Origin: Pseudonocardia oceani
GTDB taxonomy: Bacteria > Actinomycetota > Actinomycetes > Mycobacteriales > Pseudonocardiaceae
Direction: 5' to 3'
DNA length: 64,000 nt
Assembly: GCF_019263585.2 (NCBI RefSeq)
Contig: NZ_JADQDF010000001.1
Location: 4,154,001-4,218,000, forward strand
Of the stretch, positions 58,724 to 64,000 are shown in pieces. Numbering within the stretch: position 1 is the stretch's first letter; each line of letters begins with the position of its first letter. Under the pieces are notes generated by a model. The model was not told the DNA's origin and searched no databases. It was given only the letters and a program-made list of their open reading frames with translations. A program made the translations under genes and the position numbers.

Positions 58724-60349
58724 GTGACCGTCATCGGCAAGGGCGTTCCCTCGTACACGTTCGGCCGGGTCACGGGTGCCGTCCGGCACTTCCGGTCGCC
58801 GCAGGACGTCATCGCGTCCATCGACTCCGACCTGGAGGCGACGATCGCCGTCGTCTCCTCCGGCGGCACGACGTTCCTGTCGCCGATCCTCGGGCGCCTG
58901 GGTGGCATCGTCGCCCGCGACGGCACACTGCGCAGCCACCTCGCGATCGTCTCGCGCGAGTTCGAGGTGCCCTGCCTGGTCGGGGCCGACCTGACCGAGG
59001 AGCTCGCCGACGGCACAGAGATCACCCTGGACATCGTCGACGGCGCCGGCGTCGTGCGCACGGGGGCCGAGGCGCCACCACCGGCCGCGCCCGATGCTGA
59101 CGTGAGCGCGGCGTGGTGGGCCTACGTCCGCCGCGTCGGCGACGAGATCGCGGTGAAGCCGTTCGACGTCACCGTCGGGCCGGAGGCGCTCGACCGGCTC
59201 CTCGCCGAGGAGCTCTCCGACGACCGCCTCGACGACCTCGTCCAGCACATGGGCCGGGCGTTCAAGCCGGAGATCACGCGGCGCTCGGGCTTCACCTCCG
59301 AGCTGTTCCCGATGCTGCCGTACATGACGCTGTCGGTGATCGACGACTTCCACACCTACGCCGAGCGCGTCGCCGTCATCGACGCGGCCATGCCGGCGGA
59401 GGAGATCGGGAAGCGGCTGCGCGGGCAGCCCGGGCTGGTGAGCCCGCTGTGGATCTGGATGGTCGGCTACCACTACCTGTGCGGGCGCGAGTGCCTGATC
59501 CAGATGGGGAAGCTGCGGAGCGACGAGCGGATCGAGGAGGTGCGCACGGTCGTCGACTTCTGGCGCCGGCTCACCCTCGCCCACCGCGGCGACGGCACGC
59601 TCGACTACAAGGACGCCGGGTTCACCAACCGCTACCTGCCCGCCGACGTCGTCGACGACCTGGTGGCGCAGGGCAGCACGCTGGACGCGGCGTCGTCGAA
59701 GGCGCTCAAGCGGCTCAACGCCACGGTGTCGGGCTACTCGTTCCTCTACTTCTGCGACTCGCGCGTCGGCATCTGCGACTCCGGGCCGTACCCGCGCCGG
59801 GACGGGCGGCACACGATCGTCCGCGACTACCTCTCGCTCGGTCCGAGCGCGTGGGAGTACCCGTGGGCGGCGGACCTGACGCCGCCGTACGCCGGGCTGA
59901 CGCTCGCGCTGACGTTCGACCCGGCCGCGTTCACCGAGTTCGAGATCAACGACTGGGGCACGACGTTCACCGAGCCCGACCAGCTGCTCTCGGCCGTCAC
60001 CGAGGCCACCGTGGTCGGGCGGCACACCGACGGCTCGTCGGAGGTGCTCGGGCCGGACCGCTGGGCCGACGTGCTCGCCGACGTCAGCCGCGCGCACATG
60101 GAGCTCTACCAGCAGTTCGCCGACATGGGCCGCGAGGACCGGATCTTCTCGGCGACCCGGATGTACACCTCGGGGCTGCGGCCGTTCGCCGCCCTCGCCG
60201 GGGTGACCGACCGGATCGACTGGGCGTTCTCGCCCGACACCACGGCCCTGTACCCGGAGCCGCTCGACGACGACACGCAGGCCGCGACGATCTTCGGGAC
60301 CGCCCTCGTGGCCAACGACCTGCCCGGATCGTTCTCGCCCATCCGCTAG
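58724..60349 (+). CDS. Fusion of mobile His domain and unknown partner domain
   Basis: A 541-residue protein. Residues ~1-115 repeat the mobile domain (VVSSGGTTFLSPILGRLGGIV then GTLRSHLAIVSREFEVPCL, candidate His72). A short PPPAAPDAD linker leads into ~415 residues homologous to the preceding gene. These include FKPEITRRSGFTSELFPM, HYLCGRECLIQMG, FWRRLTLAHRGDGTLDYK, the Cys pair C344/C351 in FCDSRVGICDSGPY, NDWGTTFTEPD and a C-terminal SFSPI. It thus joins in one chain what the two genes before encode separately, so the two domains work together. It starts one base after the previous stop. Function unknown. Confidence 0.78.
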   Translation: MTVIGKGVPSYTFGRVTGAVRHFRSPQDVIASIDSDLEATIAVVSSGGTTFLSPILGRLGGIVARDGTLRSHLAIVSREFEVPCLVGADLTEELADGTEITLDIVDGAGVVRTGAEAPPPAAPDADVSAAWWAYVRRVGDEIAVKPFDVTVGPEALDRLLAEELSDDRLDDLVQHMGRAFKPEITRRSGFTSELFPMLPYMTLSVIDDFHTYAERVAVIDAAMPAEEIGKRLRGQPGLVSPLWIWMVGYHYLCGRECLIQMGKLRSDERIEEVRTVVDFWRRLTLAHRGDGTLDYKDAGFTNRYLPADVVDDLVAQGSTLDAASSKALKRLNATVSGYSFLYFCDSRVGICDSGPYPRRDGRHTIVRDYLSLGPSAWEYPWAADLTPPYAGLTLALTFDPAAFTEFEINDWGTTFTEPDQLLSAVTEATVVGRHTDGSSEVLGPDRWADVLADVSRAHMELYQQFADMGREDRIFSATRMYTSGLRPFAALAGVTDRIDWAFSPDTTALYPEPLDDDTQAATIFGTALVANDLPGSFSPIR

Positions 60350-60357
60350 GAGACACC

Positions 60358-61503
60358 GTGCGCCAGTCCCAGCAGATCCTCACCCACGCCGACGAACTGC
60401 TCTGCCACCAGACGCCCCAGACCTTCGCCACCATCGGCCACGCCGACATCTCCTGGACCGAGAAGCTGTGGGGGTCACTGTTCGCGCGCGACGGCTCGCT
60501 GCAGGTCGACGTCGGGTTCGGCAAGTACCACAACCGCAACGTCATGGACGGCTTCGGCGGCATCTCCCGCGGCACGGAGCAGCTGACGGTCCGCTCCACC
60601 CGCCGCCTCGACGCCGACCCGGAGCGCGTCGGCGTCGGGCCGCTGGATTACGAGGTGATCGAGCCGTTGAAGTCGGTGCGGTTCACACTGCGGGAGAACC
60701 ACGTCCTGCCGATCCGCTTCGACCTCGTCGTGACCGGCGTCCTCCCGCCCTTCCTGGAGCGCAAGGACGAGCAGCGCGAGCCGCACGGCTTCCGCATCCA
60801 GTCCGACCTGCTGCGCTACCACCAGGCCTCGACGGTCCGCGGCACGATCCACATCGACGGGCAGCGGATCGACGTGCGCGACGACGAGTGGTTCGGGTTC
60901 CGCGACCACTCGTGGGGCGTGCGGATGGACGTGGGCGACCCCGCCCCGGACGTCTTCAAGCCCCAGCGGCTCGACCAGGACTTCCTGCTCACCTGGAGCC
61001 CGATGTGGATGCGCCGCCCGGACGGCACGTCCTACGAGATCCACCACTACCAGCAGCAGGTCGACCACGAGACCACCTACTTCTCCGGCTTCGTCAACGA
61101 GGCGGACGGCTCGCAGCGCGACCTGCACGCCGTGCGCGACGAGCTCAAGTTCGACCCCGTCAACCGCCGCCTGCTCGGCGGCAAGATGACCTTCGACGCC
61201 GGCTGGGGCGAGACCCGCACCGTCGAGATCGAGGCGGCGAGCGACACCGGGTTCCACCTGGGCACGGCCAAGTACTTCGGGTTCCGCGGCCAGCGCCACG
61301 GCCAGTGGCACGGGGAGAAGTTCATCGACGGGGAGCGGTTCTCCGACGCCTCGTCGCCGGAGACGGTGAAGGAGATCCACCAGCTCCGCGACTGCGTCAT
61401 CCGGGTGCGGGAGGGGGACGCGGTCGGGTACGGCATCTTCGAGTCGATGGTGATCGGGGAGCACCCGAGGTACGGGCTGACGAGGGAGTCGTCCTTCCTG
61501 TAA
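60358..61503 (+). CDS. CrtC/AttH-like lipocalin-type protein (DUF7064/7065-like)
   Basis: A 381-residue beta-rich protein with the paired-lipocalin pattern of AttH/hydroxyneurosporene-hydratase-like proteins. The strongest mark is DEWFGFRDHSWGVRMDVGDP; supporting ones are LKSVRFTLRENHVLPIRFDL and RRLLGGKMTFDAGWGETRTV. Related proteins bind or hydrate lipophilic isoprenoid or steroid-like molecules. The GTG start at 60358 follows TAGGAGA, which overlaps the stop of the mobile-domain fusion gene, so it is in the same operon. This suggests a hydrophobic substrate for the whole system, but that is inference. Confidence 0.75.
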   Translation: MRQSQQILTHADELLCHQTPQTFATIGHADISWTEKLWGSLFARDGSLQVDVGFGKYHNRNVMDGFGGISRGTEQLTVRSTRRLDADPERVGVGPLDYEVIEPLKSVRFTLRENHVLPIRFDLVVTGVLPPFLERKDEQREPHGFRIQSDLLRYHQASTVRGTIHIDGQRIDVRDDEWFGFRDHSWGVRMDVGDPAPDVFKPQRLDQDFLLTWSPMWMRRPDGTSYEIHHYQQQVDHETTYFSGFVNEADGSQRDLHAVRDELKFDPVNRRLLGGKMTFDAGWGETRTVEIEAASDTGFHLGTAKYFGFRGQRHGQWHGEKFIDGERFSDASSPETVKEIHQLRDCVIRVREGDAVGYGIFESMVIGEHPRYGLTRESSFL

Positions 61504-62238
61504 CTGCCTCTCGTCAGCCCGGCCTCGGGTTGATCCGGGCGATCACGGGCGGCCGGGGTCGCGGGCTGCCGTGGGAAGCGGGGGCCACGCCACGCGGTCC
61601 GTCCGTGCGGCCTCCTCGCCCGTCGTCCGGTGTCGCTGGAGGTGGTGAGCACGTCCTGCGCCGCGCCCGGGATCGGGGGAAGCGTCAGCCGTCGTCCCGC
61701 ACGCCCGCGCTCCACTCTCCGGCAGCAGCGCAGCTGGGTCGTGCCGGCCCCTGTGCCTCACTGCGTGCACGCCTCCTGGGCGCAGCGGCAACAGACGGCA
61801 CCTCCGCACACAACCCTCCGGTGCTCGAACACAGTTCCGGCCCTGTGTGCCAACCCCGCAACCTGTGTGCGAACCCAGAACTCGAGCGCGAGCGGAGTCC
61901 GAGCGCGGCTCGTCGACGCCTCGCAGGTCACGGCGGAGCAGCCGCCTCCGCTGGTCCCGAAGCTGTCGCGCCTCTGGTCGGTACCTGGCGACGACTCCCG
62001 CTCGCACACCTTCCGGGCTGGCGCAAACGTCCCGCCCTGTGTGCGAGCCCGGAGCATGTGCGCGCGACTTGCCCGAGCGCGAGCCGACGTCGATGCGCCC
62101 GCCATCAGCCGCTCGCACACCTCCCGTGGCCCGCACACAAGTCCGGCCTTGTGTGCGGACCCCGCACCCTGTGTGCCAGCCCTCGGCCGAGCAGGCCCCC
62201 GGCACGAGCCGGCGAGCCGGCTGGCGGACGAGGTGAGC
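61504..62238. repeat. Gene-free region with three related CGCACAC/GTGTGCG hairpins
   Basis: 735 bases between two convergent genes hold no convincing gene. Three long imperfect palindromes share the ends GCACAC and GTGTGC and an inner TCCGGCC/GGCC-like core. They lie at about 61803-61849, 61996-62049 and 62109-62153. Each is followed by a CGAACCC/CCGGAGC-type tail. The repeated translation (VRTQGR, VCERxxxG) in the minus frame comes from these repeats rather than from a protein. It is likely a dispersed palindromic repeat cluster, perhaps also a terminator zone. Confidence 0.6.
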
Positions 62239-63075
62239 TCAGCCCCGCGACCGCGCCAGCAGTGCCAGCTCCATCCGGCTCTGGCAGCCGGTGGCGCTGA
62301 GGATGCGGCTCACGTACTTCTTCACGCTGTCCTCCGCCAACGACAGGGTCTCGGCGATCTGGGCGTTGGACAGGCCGTCGGCGACGAGCTGCACCACCTG
62401 CCGCTGCCGCTCCGAGAGGCCGGCGAGGGCGGCCTTCGGGCGGGAGACGGGCAGGCCGCGGGCGATGGCGGAGAGCTGGCGCGACAGTGCGCGCAGGGTG
62501 GCCAGGTCCTGGGGGGAGAGGCGGTCGGGGGCGGTGTCGAACATGCCGACCAGCGCGGTATGGCCGCCGGGCAGCTCGAGGCGCATCGCAGCGGCCGACT
62601 CCATGCCCCAGGTGGCCTGCAGGAAGTGGCGGACGTAGGCGTTGGCCGAGGCCGGCAGCGCGCCGAGCGCACGCAGCTCGGAGAGGGACGAGACGCCGCT
62701 GGAGACGAGCTGGCGCATCGCGGCGGGCGTGCCGAACACGTCGTAGCGCGACCACCGCTCCTGGTACTCCGGCAGCATCCGCGCGGTGTGACCCTCGGTG
62801 ACGGGCGCGAGGTCGCCGAAGATGTTGTGGAAGGTGGCGCCGACGAAGAACGACACGTGCTTGAGCCCGAAGCGCTGGTGCAGGGCCTCGACGAGCTGCT
62901 CCCGGAAGTCGGGCAGCGACGGGGACCCGTCGCAGTCCTCCAGCACGTCGAAGGCGCGCTCGTAGTCGGCTCTGCGCAGGGCCGTGCGTGGTGAGGAACG
63001 AGCCCGGCGGGAGGGCGTGGCAGTCGTCGTCGACGCCGGACTGTCCACCAACGTGGACTGGGTCACACGAGCCAA
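62239..63075 (-). CDS. LuxR-family regulator with N-terminal sensor domain
   Basis: A 278-residue protein. The C-terminal LuxR HTH (LSERQRQVVQLVADGLSNAQ, then IAETLSLAEDSVKKYVSRIL) covers residues ~215-275. The N-terminal ~200 residues look like a GAF/autoinducer-type sensor with SFFVGATFHNIFGDLAP and MLPEYQERWSRYDVFGTPAA. A similar layout occurs in regulators of aromatic or steroid genes and in quorum regulators; the ligand is unknown. It is divergent from the mobile-domain gene at 63192 (116 bases apart), so it probably controls that operon and perhaps the 57.2-61.5 kb operon too. Confidence 0.88.
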   Translation of the reverse strand: MARVTQSTLVDSPASTTTATPSRRARSSPRTALRRADYERAFDVLEDCDGSPSLPDFREQLVEALHQRFGLKHVSFFVGATFHNIFGDLAPVTEGHTARMLPEYQERWSRYDVFGTPAAMRQLVSSGVSSLSELRALGALPASANAYVRHFLQATWGMESAAAMRLELPGGHTALVGMFDTAPDRLSPQDLATLRALSRQLSAIARGLPVSRPKAALAGLSERQRQVVQLVADGLSNAQIAETLSLAEDSVKKYVSRILSATGCQSRMELALLARSRG

Positions 63076-63191
63076 CGTACCTACCTTTCAGCCTCGTGAA
63101 CAGCCGCAGAACGGGGCCCGCGGGCTCCCGGACGTGGCATTGGATCCGACGCCGGTGGCCGAACCGCCGACCCGATCACGGAGAGGTGACG

Positions 63192-63914
63192 ATGTCCGAT
63201 CCCGCCCCCGAGGCCGCCCTGACACCCCCGAAGTGGGGCACGAAGGAGATGCTGCCGCTGCCCGGCCGCTACAACTCCGCCGTGCGGGAACTGGCCGCGC
63301 AGCGCTTCGCCGCGACCAGTGCTGCCTGGAAGGACGTGGTGTTCGACCGGCAGTACGACCTGTTCTCCCTCGCCGACGCGCAGGCCGTCGAGCAGGAGGC
63401 GCTCGACTCCGGCTACCGCTTCGACTTCTCCGCGACGGTGTCGCTGGAGTCCGAGCCCGAGAAGTACAAGCGGCCCGAGAAGGCGGCGTCCGCGTTCGCC
63501 GACGGCGCCGTCACCGACGGCCGCCGCCAGGTCGGGGTGGGCGACAACGTCATCCGCAAGACCTCCTCGGTGACCGGGCCGGTCGCGCTGATCTCCAAGA
63601 TCGAGCAGGTCATGGGGTTCCTCGCCGACGGCGTCCCGGACGGCACGATCGCCGTCATCGACGACTCCGGCGGCACGCTGACGGCCCCGATCATCGAGGG
63701 CTTCGCGGGCGTCATCTGCCTGGGCGGCTCGGTCCGCTCGCACCTGGGGATCCTCGCCCGCGAGTACGACGTGCCGACGCTCATGAACTGCACGATCGAC
63801 ACCCTCGTCGACGGCGACGTCGTCGAGATCGAGGTGACGGCGGCGCCGCCGGCGGCCGACGCGTACGAGACCGGGGACACCGGGCACGCCCGGATCTGGA
63901 AGATCGAGGGCTGA
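63192..63914 (+). CDS. Third mobile (swivelling His) domain protein, longer form
   Basis: A 240-residue protein. Residues ~130-225 are the mobile domain: DDSGGTLTAPIIEGFAGVIC then GGSVRSHLGILAREYDVPTL with candidate His184, closely like the other two copies. The first ~125 residues are specific to this copy (YNSAVRELAAQRFAATSAAW, a helical section, and SLESEPEKYKRPEKAASAF) and not recognised. ATG 63192 follows GAGAGGTGAC. A partner-type gene starts four bases after its stop. It is divergent from the LuxR gene. Confidence 0.8.
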   Translation: MSDPAPEAALTPPKWGTKEMLPLPGRYNSAVRELAAQRFAATSAAWKDVVFDRQYDLFSLADAQAVEQEALDSGYRFDFSATVSLESEPEKYKRPEKAASAFADGAVTDGRRQVGVGDNVIRKTSSVTGPVALISKIEQVMGFLADGVPDGTIAVIDDSGGTLTAPIIEGFAGVICLGGSVRSHLGILAREYDVPTLMNCTIDTLVDGDVVEIEVTAAPPAADAYETGDTGHARIWKIEG

Positions 63915-63917
63915 GCG

Positions 63918-64000
63918 ATGGCGGACCTGAGCTACAAGAGCCTGCTGGAGACGAACAACTACCTCCGGCAGCTGAGCGACACGACCTACTGGCTGTGCAT
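63918..64000 (+). CDS. 5' end of a probable partner-type protein (runs off the right edge)
   Basis: Only 27 complete codons are present: MADLSYKSLLETNNYLRQLS then DTTYWLC. The YKS...T start recalls the partner proteins (YKSELTSRT), and the position directly after a mobile-domain gene repeats the 57179/57547 pairing. The rest lies beyond the window, so identity is provisional. Confidence 0.5.
   Translation, partial: MADLSYKSLLETNNYLRQLSDTTYWLC

Noticed and set aside
61543..62205. A 220-codon minus-strand protein in the gene-free region
   Set aside because: Its composition comes from the three hairpin repeats (recurring VRTQGR-like pieces), with no ribosome site or domain.

Overview
The window is very GC-rich, uses GTG/TTG starts freely and packs genes into operons with 1-4 base start/stop overlaps. 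This is typical of an actinobacterium. An actinobacterial integration host factor, a MshC (mycothiol ligase) paralogue, a mycofactocin-type MftD, a REP13E12/DUF222 HNH gene with a LexA box, XRE-DUF5753 and PaaX regulators and an Rpf protein all agree. A Pseudonocardia-like member of the Pseudonocardiales is my best guess, as inference only.

Layout. 1-2 kb: the 5' part of a ParA-type ATPase and a mycothiol-dependent maleylpyruvate isomerase-like protein. 1.7-12.3 kb: two carboxylate uptake modules of the same design. A tctCBA tripartite tricarboxylate transporter and a dctA dicarboxylate symporter are each divergent from a CitA/DcuS-type sensor kinase and its response regulator. An alpha/beta hydrolase and mIHF lie between them. 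12.3-19.1 kb: an LCP cell-wall ligase, an SDR, ispD, tatA, a decayed molybdenum-storage (MosA-like) gene and an orphan mftD. 19.1-25.5 kb: a reductive pyrimidine (hydantoin) degradation operon (ureidopropionase, aminotransferase, dihydropyrimidinase, LLM flavin enzyme), then a second LLM gene with a Cys-rich miniprotein. 25.7-31.6 kb: DedA, a membrane-bound sulfite-oxidase-like enzyme, a methyltransferase, an XRE regulator, a class II aldolase and YibE/F. 31.7-33.8 kb is a decay zone: an ArsR gene put out of frame by a (TCGG)6 microsatellite, an MFS remnant and a frame-broken PaaX gene around an intact SIMPL lipoprotein.

33.8-40.2 kb: a MarR-controlled operon (CoA ligase, crotonase, acetoacetyl-CoA-synthetase-like ligase, 3-hydroxyacyl-CoA dehydrogenase, amidohydrolase). 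It resembles the rhodococcal cou operon for deacetylating p-hydroxycinnamates. 40.5-45.5 kb: Rpf, an ABC1 kinase, a SOS-boxed DUF222-HNH gene and an MshC-like ligase. 45.5-51.9 kb: a tightly coupled operon for CoA-dependent 2-aminobenzoate or salicylate degradation (cupin, thioesterase, CoA ligase, 66-aa protein, fused hydroxylase/Old-Yellow-Enzyme), with RidA divergent. 51.1-57.1 kb: a PaaX regulator with a ThDP enzyme and a cyclase, two SDRs (one broken) and an MmyB-type XRE regulator.

57.2-64 kb holds the least explained part. Three proteins carry a PEP-utilising-enzyme-like swivelling His domain. Each is paired with, or fused to, a large unrecognised domain, and a CrtC/AttH-like lipocalin protein and a LuxR regulator are in the same block. 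The locus runs off the right edge. No tRNA, rRNA, CRISPR array or insertion sequence was recognised.
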